The notes: generated by a model from the letters alone, not told the origin. A stretch of DNA of 64,000 nucleotides from UBA966 sp046350355 (GCA_046350355.1 JAXMAN010000001.1:1240001-1304000); one strand, 5' to 3'; numbered from the stretch's first letter, positions 1 through 9,227 are shown. Translations and numbers: made by a program.

Positions 1-1444
1 CGATGATCGCGATCGCCGTGTTCGGCGCGGACGCGGAGGGCGCCGGAAGGATCGCCTCGATCGCGGTGAGCTCGCCGGCATCGGCATGCTTGGGGAACCA
101 GACGAAGCTCCCCGACGCAAACGGCGTCTGCGTCCCGCTCGTGCCCACCGAGGTCACGAAGCCGTAGGCGCTCGAGCCCCAGCCCGCCGTGTCGGCGATG
201 CCGTCGCCGTTGCAGTCGGGGACCAGCCCGTCGAGGAGCTGCGCCGCGTCGCCGACGCGATCGCCGTTGAAGTCGCGCGGATCCAGGTCGGTGGAGTTCT
301 GGCGGACGATCGTGCGGTCCGCGGCGTCGGCCACGCCATCGCCGTTGAGGTCGCCGTACGGAGGATTGCTCTGGCCGAGGACGCCGTCCATCAGCGCGCG
401 GTCCGCGGCGTCGACGACGCCATCGGCATTGAGGTCGCCGATGGGCCGCTGCGTCAGCGCGATCGATCGCTTGTCCCAGGCGATGATCGACTGCACGCCG
501 CGCAGGCCGGGCGGCACCGAGCACTGGCCCGCGGAGTTGTCGCCCCAGCAGACGACGGTTCCGTCGGAGCGCAGCGCCATCGTGTGGTTGCTCCCCGCGG
601 AGATCTGCGTCACGCCCGCGAGGCCGGCCGGGGGCGTGCACTGGCCCTTGTCGTTGGCGCCCCAGCAGGCGATGGTGCCGTCGGTGCGCAGCGCCACCGT
701 GTGCAGGTTGCCCGCCGCGATCGCCGTGCAGGTGCCCAGCCCCGGCGGCACGATGCTCTGGCCCTGGTGCATCGGATAGGTGACGGGATTCAGCGAGGGA
801 TCGATTCCCGCGCCCCAGCATCGCACGGTTCCGTCCTGGAGGATCGCGACCGAGTGCCACCCGCCCGCGGCGACGGTCGCGACCGGCGGCAGGTCCTCCG
901 GCACGAGCGCCTGACCTTGGTTCTGGTTGAGGGGACTGGGGCTGGCGAAGTAACCGAGTCCCCACGCCCACACCACGCCGCTGGTGGTCACCGCGACGGT
1001 GTGCCCGCCGCCGGCGGCGACGCTCATCCATGGGCTGTACGCGTCGGCCCAGACGCTGATGCTCTGCCCGGTGGCGTTCGAGCCGTAGCACTTGAGCGTG
1101 CCATCGCTCCGCAGGACGGCCTGATGATCGGCGCCGTAGCTGATCTGCAGCGGAGGCGTGGCGAGCTCCTGCGCGGGAATGGTCGGTGCGACTCCCCACG
1201 CGAAGCGCACGCCCGCATCGCTCCGTCCCCAGATGCAGTTGGGCTCGGCGACGAGGATCTGCATCGCCGGAAGCGGGCGCGGCGGCTGGAGCGTATTGGG
1301 ATGCGCGTTGCCCCAGACCACGGGCGTTCCGCCGGCGAGCGCCGCGGACGCGATGCAGAGCGCGGTGGCCGTGGCTGCGGGCAGGGCGGAAGGGAGAATG
1401 CGGATCGGGGCGCTTCGTGAGTGCGGTGCGCTGTCGTGGAGCAT
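1..1444 (-). CDS. RCC1-like propeller protein with dockerin-type repeats, secreted (3' end outside window)
   Basis: The gene is open from an ATG at 1444 to the window edge, about 481 codons, so its C-terminus is missing. The start is preceded by GAGGAC-type Shine-Dalgarno bases. The N-terminus is long and Ala-rich, consistent with an export signal. There follow repeats of the RCC1 style, with motifs such as AVLRSDGTLKCYGSNATGQS, which normally form a beta-propeller. Next come dockerin-like calcium loops (GDLNGDGVxDAADRT). The visible tail, with SFVWFPK, matches the middle of the complete paralogue at 3910-5832. By analogy it is an exported surface or extracellular protein; no enzyme motif is visible. 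It is the last gene of the D-C-B-A cluster, 42 bases after its neighbour. Confidence 0.8.
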   Translation of the reverse strand, partial: MLHDSAPHSRSAPIRILPSALPAATATALCIASAALAGGTPVVWGNAHPNTLQPPRPLPAMQILVAEPNCIWGRSDAGVRFAWGVAPTIPAQELATPPLQISYGADHQAVLRSDGTLKCYGSNATGQSISVWADAYSPWMSVAAGGGHTVAVTTSGVVWAWGLGYFASPSPLNQNQGQALVPEDLPPVATVAAGGWHSVAILQDGTVRCWGAGIDPSLNPVTYPMHQGQSIVPPGLGTCTAIAAGNLHTVALRTDGTIACWGANDKGQCTPPAGLAGVTQISAGSNHTMALRSDGTVVCWGDNSAGQCSVPPGLRGVQSIIAWDKRSIALTQRPIGDLNADGVVDAADRALMDGVLGQSNPPYGDLNGDGVADAADRTIVRQNSTDLDPRDFNGDRVGDAAQLLDGLVPDCNGDGIADTAGWGSSAYGFVTSVGTSGTQTPFASGSFVWFPKHADAGELTAIEAILPAPSASAPNTAIAII

Positions 1445-1486
1445 GGAGTGGTCCTCTTCGGACGGGGTTCGAGGTCGATGCCGGTG

Positions 1487-3790
1487 CTACTCACCGAAGT
1501 GCGCGATCAGGATCGCCAGGTCCGCGCCATCCACGCTGTTGTCGTGGTTGAGGTCGCAGGGCGAGGCGTACGCCGGTCCCCAGTCGCCCAGCAGGCGTCC
1601 GAGGTCCGCGCCGTCGACGGTGCCGTTGCCGTCGACGTCGCCGACCCGCGGGCAGCCGTTGGAGAACGCCTGTGCAGTGGCGATGAAGTATGTCGGATCG
1701 AGGTCGGGCGATGCGAGTGCCGCGGCTGGGTCGCTTCCCGGTGCGTCGTTGGTGAGCACGGTCCATGTGGATTGCCCGGCGCCGGTCAGCGTGCCACTGT
1801 TCGCGACCAGGAGCGCGCAGGTATGCGATGGCAAGCCGTCGCCGTACAGCGTGTCGGGCGGATAGCGGAAGCCGACCCAGACGACGGGCGCATCGACTTC
1901 GATGTGCGGCGTCGCCACGTACTGCCACAGCCGCGGGAAGCCCGACGCCGGGTCGCCGCCCGCCCACTCGACGTGCGTGCGATCGGGGGCGAAGACGGTG
2001 GACTGCCACCACACGACCTGCGCGTCGCGCGGATCGAGGTCATTGGTCGGATCGACCGCGATGAACGCGATCAGCGGCCGCCCGTCGATCCGCGAGACCA
2101 TCGAAGTGCCCACGGTGATCGGGAAGCGGAACCCATCGATCGATCCGCCGAGCTGCGACGTCTGGATCGCGGTCATGACCCAGATGCCCGGGGCCGGGAG
2201 GTTCGAGTAGCCCCAGCCGAAGATCGAGTCGTCGATGGGCCAGCCGTTCGCCGCCGTGGGCACGTCGTCGATGCGCCAGTCGCCGTCGCAGTCGGTGGCG
2301 GCTCCCTCGGCGATCTCGATCACGTCGGGGATGCCGTTGCCATTGCGGTCGGCGTCGCAGAGGTCGGGAACGCCGTTGCCGTCGCGGTCCAGCTCGCCTG
2401 CGGCGATCTGGCACGCGGCCAGCGTGCCGTCGCCGGCGCAGCTCTCGCGCGCGCCGTTGCGGATCTGCGCGAGGTCCGCGACGCCGTTGGCGTCGCAGTC
2501 GCCGGTGCAATGGTCGGGGATGCCGTCGCCGTTGGCGTCGGCGACCATGCCGATCGCGATGTCGCAGTGGTCCGGGTGGCCGTTCGCGTCGCAATCCGTG
2601 GCCCAGCCGTTGGCGATCGCGATGCCGTCATCGATGCCGTCGCCGTCGCAGTCGAAGGCGTCCGCCGTCGTCTGCAGCGTGAACCCACCGGCGATCAGCG
2701 AGTTGCCGTCGACCCAGTTGCCGATGGACAGGTGCGCGCCCGGATGCCACTGCCCCCCAGTGTCGCGCGACCAGGTGCGGCCCGCCGCGACCACGCGGCC
2801 CTGCGCCAGTCCGTTCAGCGCCCGCGGGTTGAATTGAGCCGCGCCTTCGACCCGTTCGATCTGCGTCGGGACCAGCACGCCGTCGGAGTCGATGGTCCCG
2901 AAGACGACGGTGTCGTATCGGTTCGTCGCGGTCGCGGCATCGGCGCGATTGATCACGGCCGCCGCCGAGCTCCCCGCGTACCCGATCGAGACGTAGCCGC
3001 TCTGGTCCGGGACGAGATCAGGCTGGGAGGCGCCGCGCGTGAGGCTCGTCGCACCGACCTCGATCCAGTCGTGCTGCCATCGGATGTTCGCGGGCTCTCC
3101 TGCGGCGGCATTCCGGTGGGAGCGCAGCAGCACGCGATGACCGTGTATCGAGATGGGGAACATGCTGTTCGCCGAAGCGCCGACCAGTCCAAGGTCGGCA
3201 GGCGTCGCAGAGACCACGTTCCAGGTCCCGCCCGCGCCGAAGGTGGCGACCCAGATCCGCTGCTGGCTCCTGCCGACGATGCGGCCATCGCCCGCGAGGT
3301 AGCTCGAGATGTTCTCCCCGGCCGGCGCGTCGATGACGCCGAGCGAGGTCCAGACGCCGGCCTCGAAGCGTGCGACGGCGAGCTGCTTCGAAGTGACCGG
3401 CACCACGAGCGTGGTGCGCATGCCGTCCTCCGAGGTGCCCAGTGCGCCCGCCTGCATGCTCGAACTCACGGCCTGCAGCGCGGGCCACCCCGGCACCGTG
3501 AGCGCACCTTGCCAGATCCATGCGCCGTCGCCGCCGCGCACCCACCAGCGGGGCACGATCGGCTGGGCGGTGGGGGGGCTGCTGCTGGTCGAGTCGCCGC
3601 GCGTGACGACGACGCAGACGCTGGAGTTCACGAAGGGCACCGCCCACGGCAGCGGATTCGGCAGTCCCGTCGCCGTGGCCTGGCTTGTCACCGGCACCTT
3701 CTCCGGCGGCGGGACGGAGGCATGCAGCGTGGTGGCGGCGACGAGCGCGAGCGCGGCCGCGGCGTGGAAGGGACGGTGCAGGCGGTTCAT
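1487..3790 (-). CDS. Secreted protein with thrombospondin-type-3-like calcium repeats and C-terminal dockerin-like pair
   Basis: 767 aa. The ATG at 3790 follows a GGGAG Shine-Dalgarno and begins a signal peptide (MNRLHRPFHAAAALALVAAT). The next segment starts with the phrase VPPPEKVPVT, shared with the paralogue at 5859-8204. Residues of roughly 30-380 look like a propeller-type domain. Roughly residues 380-510 are Asp/Asn/Cys-rich calcium repeats (DCDGDGIDDG, DANGDGIPD), like thrombospondin type 3 repeats. The C-terminus is a dockerin-like pair (GDVDGNGTVDGADLGRLLGD and the final DGADLAILIAHF). Function is unknown; export and calcium binding are inferred from the motifs. The much longer upstream reading frame is an artefact through the preceding gene. 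Confidence 0.85.
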   Translation of the reverse strand: MNRLHRPFHAAAALALVAATTLHASVPPPEKVPVTSQATATGLPNPLPWAVPFVNSSVCVVVTRGDSTSSSPPTAQPIVPRWWVRGGDGAWIWQGALTVPGWPALQAVSSSMQAGALGTSEDGMRTTLVVPVTSKQLAVARFEAGVWTSLGVIDAPAGENISSYLAGDGRIVGRSQQRIWVATFGAGGTWNVVSATPADLGLVGASANSMFPISIHGHRVLLRSHRNAAAGEPANIRWQHDWIEVGATSLTRGASQPDLVPDQSGYVSIGYAGSSAAAVINRADAATATNRYDTVVFGTIDSDGVLVPTQIERVEGAAQFNPRALNGLAQGRVVAAGRTWSRDTGGQWHPGAHLSIGNWVDGNSLIAGGFTLQTTADAFDCDGDGIDDGIAIANGWATDCDANGHPDHCDIAIGMVADANGDGIPDHCTGDCDANGVADLAQIRNGARESCAGDGTLAACQIAAGELDRDGNGVPDLCDADRNGNGIPDVIEIAEGAATDCDGDWRIDDVPTAANGWPIDDSIFGWGYSNLPAPGIWVMTAIQTSQLGGSIDGFRFPITVGTSMVSRIDGRPLIAFIAVDPTNDLDPRDAQVVWWQSTVFAPDRTHVEWAGGDPASGFPRLWQYVATPHIEVDAPVVWVGFRYPPDTLYGDGLPSHTCALLVANSGTLTGAGQSTWTVLTNDAPGSDPAAALASPDLDPTYFIATAQAFSNGCPRVGDVDGNGTVDGADLGRLLGDWGPAYASPCDLNHDNSVDGADLAILIAHFGE
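2264..2660 (-). repeat. Calcium-repeat coding segment, near-identical to 6651-7047
   Basis: This segment aligns with 6651-7047 at a constant offset of 4387 with no gaps. I counted about 26 mismatches in 397 bases by hand, roughly 93% identity. It encodes the Asp/Asn-rich repeats and their flanks. Confidence 0.85.
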
Positions 3791-3909
3791 GGCGTGGCTC
3801 CCAGGCGGTGACTGCACGTCCGCAGGTCGATGCGGCGCGGACTGCAAAATACCCTGATTCCCATCAGAAACGCCCCGGATTCCCGGAGCGAGCTCGGTGT
3901 TCGACGGAG

Positions 3910-5832
3910 CTACTGAACATCGAAGTGCCCCAGCAGGATCGCAAGATCTCCTCCAGCGACGATCCCGTTGTGGTCGAGATCCGCGAGCGGATCGCTCGTG
4001 CCCCAGCGGCCCAGCAGCACGCCGATGTCCGCACCGTTGACGAGTCCGTCGCCGGTGAGGTCGCCGATGACAGGAGCGTCGGACGGGCACGCGGTCCAGA
4101 CGGCGTACACGGCCGCGGACATCGTGGGCACCGGGGCCCCGACCAGCGTCGGGAGGCTCGTGGGGATGAGCTGCGTGGTGGTCCCGTACGCCGTGCCTTC
4201 GATCGGGGTCGGGAGCGCCGCGTGGGTACGCGTTGCGGCTCCCGGAATCCAGATCCAGTAGGCCGGCGCGTCGTCGAGGTCGATGTCGGGGAGCGTGAAG
4301 CGCACGCGCGAGTGGGTCCCGGGCGTCGGCGGCGGCGGAATCTGGAAGGAACCGAAGAAGCGGATGTCCGACGCCTGCAGCGGGCCGCTTGACGCGATCC
4401 CCGTCCGGTCCGCGACGACTGCGACGGAGGTCGACTGGTAGATGCCGGTGGGTGCGGCGACGATCGCCTCCACCGCGACCAGCCTGCCGGCGGACGGGTC
4501 CTTCGGGAACCACACGAAGGTGCCCTCGCGCAGGACATCGAGCTTGCCAGGCGATCCCTCGGTGGCACCGAGGCCCGGCTGTCCCGATCCCCAGACGCGC
4601 GTGTCCGCGATGCCGTCGCCGTTGCAGTCCTCGAGCAGCCCGTCCATGAGCTGCGCGGCGTCGCCGATGCGGTCGCCGTTGTCGTCGCGCGGATCGAGGT
4701 CGGTCGAGTTCTGCCGCACGATCGTGCGGTCCGCGGCATCGACGACGCCGTCGCCGTTGAGGTCGGCGGGGGAGGTCGCTCCTTCGCCGATCGCGCCGTC
4801 CATGATCGTCCGGTCGCTGGCGTCGACGGTTCCGTCGCCGTTGAGGTCGCCGATGGGGCGCTGCGTCAGCGCGATGGTCCGATCGCCGTAGGCGGCGACG
4901 GAGGCGATGCCGCGCGCGCTGCCGGGCACCGTGCACTGCCCCTTCGCGTTGTCGCCCCAGCACGCGACGGTGCCGTCCGCACGCAGCGCGACGGTGTGGT
5001 TCGCGCCGGCGGCGATCTGCACGACGCTCGAGAGTCCCGCGGGCGGCGTGCACTGCCCCTTCGCGTTCGAGCCCCAGCAGACGACGGTGCCATCCTCGCG
5101 CAGCGCCACCGTGTGGTAGTCGCCGGCGGTCACCGCAAGGCACGCGCCGAGTCCTGCGGGCACGATGCTCTGCTGCTGGTGCAGCGGATGGAGGACCGGA
5201 TCGATCGTCGGATCCGCGCCCGCGCCCCAGCAACGGACGGTCCCGTCCTGCAGGAGCACGACGGTGTGGACGTATCCGCCGTCGACCGCGCGTGCCGGCG
5301 GAAGGCCTTCCGGCACCTGGGCCTGGCCCTGCGCCGCATTGTCGACGCTGGTCGGTGCATAGATGCCCAGTCCCCATCCGTAGACGGTGCCGCTCGTGTT
5401 GATGGCGAGCGAGTGGTAGGTGCCGGCGCCGACCGCGACCCATGGGCCGTAGGTGTTCGCCCAGACGGACTGGCACTGCTGGTAGGTGTTGTCGCCGTAG
5501 CACTTCAGGCTGCCGTCGGGCCGTAGCACGAGCGCGTGGAATCCTCCCGCGGCGATCGTGCTCGCGAGATTGGCGAGCTCGCTGTCGGGAACGAAGGCCG
5601 CATCGCGGCCCCAGACCAGCGGCGCACCGGCGTCGGTGGTGCCGACGATGGAGCGGAACTGCGGCAACACCCGCGCGATCGGCGGCAGCGGCTGCGCCGG
5701 CCGCAGGTGCGCAGCGGCGGCGTCGCCCCAGACGACGACGGTGCCCCCCGGCGCGGCGGAGGCCGAAAGGGCGAGGGTGGCGGCGAGCCCGAACGCGGAC
5801 GCGAGGATCATGGAAGGAGCGTGGCGAAGCAT
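3910..5832 (-). CDS. RCC1-like propeller protein with two dockerin-type regions, secreted
   Basis: 640 aa. The ATG at 5832 has an excellent AGGAGG about 7 bases upstream and opens a signal peptide of about 27 residues. Residues of about 30-290 hold RCC1-like repeats of the form DGTVxCWGxNAKGQC, suggesting a seven-bladed propeller. A first dockerin-like stretch (DLNGDGTVDASDRT, DLNGDGVVDAADRT) follows near 295-345. Then comes a 240-residue domain of unknown fold, and a second dockerin-like pair at the end (GDLTGDGLVNGADIGVLLG). Carrying the repeat both inside and at the C-terminus is unusual for cellulosomal dockerins; in planctomycetes such repeats are common in exported proteins and their partners are unknown. 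It is the second gene of the cluster, 26 bases after its upstream neighbour. Confidence 0.85.
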   Translation of the reverse strand: MLRHAPSMILASAFGLAATLALSASAAPGGTVVVWGDAAAAHLRPAQPLPPIARVLPQFRSIVGTTDAGAPLVWGRDAAFVPDSELANLASTIAAGGFHALVLRPDGSLKCYGDNTYQQCQSVWANTYGPWVAVGAGTYHSLAINTSGTVYGWGLGIYAPTSVDNAAQGQAQVPEGLPPARAVDGGYVHTVVLLQDGTVRCWGAGADPTIDPVLHPLHQQQSIVPAGLGACLAVTAGDYHTVALREDGTVVCWGSNAKGQCTPPAGLSSVVQIAAGANHTVALRADGTVACWGDNAKGQCTVPGSARGIASVAAYGDRTIALTQRPIGDLNGDGTVDASDRTIMDGAIGEGATSPADLNGDGVVDAADRTIVRQNSTDLDPRDDNGDRIGDAAQLMDGLLEDCNGDGIADTRVWGSGQPGLGATEGSPGKLDVLREGTFVWFPKDPSAGRLVAVEAIVAAPTGIYQSTSVAVVADRTGIASSGPLQASDIRFFGSFQIPPPPTPGTHSRVRFTLPDIDLDDAPAYWIWIPGAATRTHAALPTPIEGTAYGTTTQLIPTSLPTLVGAPVPTMSAAVYAVWTACPSDAPVIGDLTGDGLVNGADIGVLLGRWGTSDPLADLDHNGIVAGGDLAILLGHFDVQ

Positions 5833-5858
5833 GGTGGTGCCTCCTGCGGTGTCGTGGG

Positions 5859-8204
5859 TCAGTCGCCGAAGTGCGCGATGAGGATCGCGAGATCCGCGCC
5901 ATCGACGCTGTTGTCGCGGTTGAGGTCGCAGGGCGAGCCGTACGCCAGTCCCCAGTCGCCCAGCAGCCGTCCGAGGTCCGCGCCGTCGACGCGGCCGTTG
6001 CCATCGACGTCGCCCACCCGGGGGCAGCCGTGCGAGTAGGCCTGGACGGTCGCGATGAAGGGCGCCGGCGCGATGACCGGCGACGCGAGCGCCGACGCGG
6101 GATCCGTCGCGGAGGATGCGGTCGTCGGGAGGTACCAGCAGCTGCTCCCGGCGCCTTGGCTCGTGAAGGTGCCCGAGGGTGCATTCCCGACGAGCAGTGC
6201 ACAGACCGCGGAAGGGAGCCCCGTCTGGCCTCCGATCGTGTCCGGCGGGTAGCAGACGCCAAGCCACACCGTTGGAGCATCGATCTCGAGGTGCGGCGTC
6301 GCCACGTATTGCCAATAGCGCGGGAAGCCGCTGGAGGGATTGCCCGCCGCCCAGTCCTGCTGGGTCCGATCGGGTGCAAAGACGGAGGACTGCCACCAGA
6401 TCACCTGCGCGTCGCGCGGATCGAGGTCGTCGGTCGGATCGACCGCGACGAACGCGATCATCGGGCGACCGTCGATCTGCGAGAGCGGGGAGGTGCCGAC
6501 CACGATCGGGAACCGGAATCCGTCGAGCGAGTCCCCCAGCTCCGCGGTGCGCACCGCGGAGACGACCCACAGGCCCGGCAGCGACTGCGCGAAGTAGCCC
6601 CAGCCGTAGGAGCTGGTGGACATCGGCCATCCGTTCGATGCGGCCGGCGCGTCGTCGATGCGCCAGTCGCCGTCGCAGTCGGTGGCGGCTCCCTCGGCGA
6701 TCTCGATCACGTCGGGGATGCCGTTGCCATTGCGGTCCGCGTCGCAGAGGTCGGGGACGCCGTTGCCATCGCGGTCCAGCTCGCCTGCGGCGATCTGGCA
6801 GGCGGCGAGCGTCCCGTCGCCGGCGCAGCTCTCGCGCGCGCCGTTGCGCAGCTGCGCGAGGTCCGCGACGCCGTTGGCGTCGCAGTCGGGGACACAGTGG
6901 TCGGGGACGCCGTCGCCGTTGGCGTCGGCGACCATGCCCAGCGCGATGTCGCAGTCGTCGGGATGGCCGTTGGCGTCGCAGTCCGTGGCCCAGCCGTTGG
7001 CGATCGCGATGGCGTCGTCGACGCCGTCGCCATCGCAGTCGAAGGCGTTCTCGACGATTCGAATCGCGGAGGCGCCGGAGACGAGGGTCGTGCCCTCGGT
7101 CCAGGAGCCGACGGGGATGTACGCCCCGGGCTGCCAGCGCCCGGCGGAGTCTCGCGACCAGGCGCGACCCAATGCAAGCACGCGTCCCTGGGCCAGCGCA
7201 TTCAGGCTGTTCGCGGTCCCCGGCGTGCCGCGCATGCGCTCGACCTGCGCCGGGATGAGCACCCCATCGGCGCCGACGGTCGCGAAGACGACGGTATCCG
7301 TGATGACCTGCTGCCCGACGGAGTCGGTGCGGGCGACGGTTGCGACGGCGGCTCCGTCGGCGATCTGGATGCGTCCGAAGTTGAACTGGTCCGGCACGAG
7401 CAGCGGTTGGGCGGGGCCGCGAGCGAGTCCGGACGGACCCATCTCGATCCAGTCGAAGCGCGGCCGGAGACTCCCCGTCTGCTGTGCGGTGGTGTTGCGC
7501 ATGGAGCGCACGAGCAGTCGATCGCCGTTGACGATCATCAGACTGACGGACACCGAGGGCGCCCCCTCGATGCCGAGCTCTTCGGGGGTCGCGGTCGAGA
7601 GGATCCAGCTGCCGTCCCCGCCGCGCCGGGCCACCCAGATCCGCTGTGCGGTCCGGCCCACGACCAGGTTGTCGCGCACTTGCAGGCTCGTGACCGTCTC
7701 GCCCGCGGGCATCTGGATCACGCCGAGCGAGCTCCACGCGCCCGACTCGAAGCGCGCGACCGCGATCTGGGACCCGTTGACGGGGACCGCGAGCGTGGTG
7801 CGGCGGGCGTCCTCGGAGGTCGCCAGGGCACCCGCGGGCACGCTGTAGGAGACCGCCTGCAGCGCCGGCCAACCCGGGATCTCGAGCAGCCCGCGCCAGA
7901 TCCAGGCGCCGTCCGTGCCTCGCTGCCACCAGCGCACGACCAGGGGACGCGGAATCTGCTGGTCGGAGCTGGAGGCGTCGCCACGGGTGACGAAGATGCA
8001 GACATCCTTGTTTGTCGCGCTCTGCCAGACTTCGGCGGTGGCGGGGACCCCCGGCGCTGTCAACGTCTGGGTCACCGGGACCTTCTCGGGCGGCGGCACG
8101 GCAGCCTGGAGCGCGGAGGCGCTTGCCAGCGCAAGTCCGAGCGCGGCAGCGACGCGGATGCCGCAGGCGCGCAGGGGGCGTTCGGCGCAGATCGCGTGGT
8201 TCAT
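5859..8204 (-). CDS. Secreted protein with thrombospondin-type-3-like calcium repeats and C-terminal dockerin-like pair
   Basis: 781 aa, and the first gene of the minus-strand cluster. The ATG at 8204 follows GGGAG. The signal peptide (RVAAALGLALASASALQAA) is followed by VPPPEKVPVTQ. The architecture matches the gene at 1487-3790: a propeller-like N-terminal half, Cys- and Asp-rich calcium repeats around residues 385-515, a conserved domain containing DLDPRDAQVIWWQS, and a final dockerin-like pair (VDGNGRVDGADLGRLLGD, DNSVDGADLAILIAHF). The calcium-repeat segment is about 93% identical in DNA to that of the paralogue, higher than the surrounding coding sequence appears to be. The role is unknown. 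The next gene follows after 26 bases, so the two are probably co-transcribed. Confidence 0.85.
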   Translation of the reverse strand: MNHAICAERPLRACGIRVAAALGLALASASALQAAVPPPEKVPVTQTLTAPGVPATAEVWQSATNKDVCIFVTRGDASSSDQQIPRPLVVRWWQRGTDGAWIWRGLLEIPGWPALQAVSYSVPAGALATSEDARRTTLAVPVNGSQIAVARFESGAWSSLGVIQMPAGETVTSLQVRDNLVVGRTAQRIWVARRGGDGSWILSTATPEELGIEGAPSVSVSLMIVNGDRLLVRSMRNTTAQQTGSLRPRFDWIEMGPSGLARGPAQPLLVPDQFNFGRIQIADGAAVATVARTDSVGQQVITDTVVFATVGADGVLIPAQVERMRGTPGTANSLNALAQGRVLALGRAWSRDSAGRWQPGAYIPVGSWTEGTTLVSGASAIRIVENAFDCDGDGVDDAIAIANGWATDCDANGHPDDCDIALGMVADANGDGVPDHCVPDCDANGVADLAQLRNGARESCAGDGTLAACQIAAGELDRDGNGVPDLCDADRNGNGIPDVIEIAEGAATDCDGDWRIDDAPAASNGWPMSTSSYGWGYFAQSLPGLWVVSAVRTAELGDSLDGFRFPIVVGTSPLSQIDGRPMIAFVAVDPTDDLDPRDAQVIWWQSSVFAPDRTQQDWAAGNPSSGFPRYWQYVATPHLEIDAPTVWLGVCYPPDTIGGQTGLPSAVCALLVGNAPSGTFTSQGAGSSCWYLPTTASSATDPASALASPVIAPAPFIATVQAYSHGCPRVGDVDGNGRVDGADLGRLLGDWGLAYGSPCDLNRDNSVDGADLAILIAHFGD
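6651..7047 (-). repeat. Calcium-repeat coding segment, near-identical to 2264-2660
   Basis: Partner copy of the segment at 2264-2660, lying inside the paralogous gene at 5859-8204. The absence of insertions or deletions over the whole stretch suits either recent duplication or gene conversion limited to this domain. Confidence 0.85.
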
Positions 8205-8543
8205 CGGGACTCCCGTGTCTGACGTGTGGATCGTGGGTTCTCGAGCCGGAAGCGAAGCGCCCTGCAAACCCCGGAGCACCCCGGTCCGCTGCTGTGCAGA
8301 TACGCAGGTCGCGCCGGCTCTCTGTGCCCCATTCCGCGAACTCCGCCGCCCGAAGCCTCGAAACGCCGCGGCGACCCAGAAGCGCGCCTCGAGACGTTCG
8401 TTGCCGTGCCGTCCGAGCCTTCGGGCGGGCGGTGTCTGCGGCCCCACGATCGGGGACACCAGTGCAATACGGAGGCAGCCGCGCGAATGGTGCGGTTGCG
8501 CGTTGCGGGGCGCAAAAATCTGCGTCGCGGTGCGCGATCCCCG
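8205..8543. other. Intergenic leader of the secreted-protein cluster
   Basis: About 340 bases without a convincing gene, between the RluA-type gene and the first secreted-protein gene, both read on the minus strand. It must hold the promoter of the cluster. Only the GGGAG ribosome site beside 8204 is clear. On the minus strand a TTGCAC around 8460 could be a -35 box, but I see no matching -10. Several short GC-rich hairpins are present and none has a convincing U-tract. Confidence 0.5.
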
Positions 8544-9227
8544 TTAGAACACGGGCGGACTTTCGAACGCAACCCGTTGCCCCGTCGCCGGATGCGTGAA
8601 CTCAAGTTTCGCGGCGTGCAGGCACAGCCGTGGCGCAAGTTTCCGCACCTCCGGCGGCGCGTAGAGGTCATCCCCCAGGATCGGATGCCCAATCGCCAGC
8701 AAATGCACGCGGAGCTGGTGGCTTCGCCCCGTGATCGGCTCCAGCTCGAAGCGCGTGCAATCTGGCGCGGTCGTCCGCTCCAGCACGCGCCAACGCGTCA
8801 CGCTCGGCCGGCCGTGCGCAAAGTCGATGATCTGCAATGGCGCATTCACCAGATCCTTGCGGATGGGCAGATCGATCTCGCCCGCATCCTTCTGCGGATG
8901 CCCGGCTGCGAGCGCGATGTAGCGCTTGGCCGTGGTGCGCGCCTCGAACTGCATGCTCAGGTGCCGGTGCGTGGCGGCGTCGCGCGCGACCACCAGGACG
9001 CCGCTCGTGTCCCGGTCGAGCCGGTGGACGACCCGCGCCCCCGGCCAGCGGTCCTGCAGCCGCGCGATGAGGCAGTCCGCCTTCTCCGGCCCGATGCCCG
9101 GAACCGTCAGCAGGCCGCAGGCCTTGTCCACGACCAGCAGGTGCGGATCCTCGTGGAGCAGGCGGAATCCCGGGGGCTCCGGAGATTCCGGCCGGCCAGG
9201 GGAGGGTTGGGACGCGTGGGAGGCCAC
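8544..9227 (-). CDS. RluA-family pseudouridine synthase
   Basis: About 227 aa from a proposed GTG at 9227. The family isomerises specific uridines of rRNA or tRNA to pseudouridine. The hallmark HRLDRDTSGVLVVARD, containing the catalytic Asp, is complete. The strand LLVVDKACGLLTVPG precedes it, and the typical later block GRSHQLRVHLLAIGHPILGD follows. No S4 RNA-binding domain is present, as in RluA/TruC-type members. The start is uncertain: there is no ATG near the conserved region and no good Shine-Dalgarno at 9227. The frame stays open to 9503, but that extension is low-complexity and antisense to the next gene. The RNA target cannot be told from the sequence. Confidence 0.85.
   Translation of the reverse strand: MASHASQPSPGRPESPEPPGFRLLHEDPHLLVVDKACGLLTVPGIGPEKADCLIARLQDRWPGARVVHRLDRDTSGVLVVARDAATHRHLSMQFEARTTAKRYIALAAGHPQKDAGEIDLPIRKDLVNAPLQIIDFAHGRPSVTRWRVLERTTAPDCTRFELEPITGRSHQLRVHLLAIGHPILGDDLYAPPEVRKLAPRLCLHAAKLEFTHPATGQRVAFESPPVF

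Larger units (their letters stand above)
1..8204 (-). repeat. Tandem duplication of a two-gene unit (calcium-repeat protein + RCC1-like protein)
   Basis: The unit 8204-3910 (calcium-repeat gene followed by RCC1 gene) is repeated as 3790 to beyond position 1 in the same order and orientation. Paralogy is visible in signal-region phrases, domain order, and the shared final motifs of each gene type. The second unit is truncated only by the window edge. Confidence 0.8.

Noticed and set aside
200..1000. CRISPR-like or satellite repeats in the secreted genes
   Set aside because: The periodic similarity is in frame and reflects RCC1 and calcium-loop protein repeats, not spaced identical DNA repeats.
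3791..7929. Extended minus-strand frames that join the secreted-protein genes into 1339- and 1630-residue proteins
   Set aside because: The extra N-terminal parts are out-of-frame shadows of neighbouring genes. Internal ATGs with Shine-Dalgarno sites and signal peptides mark the true starts.
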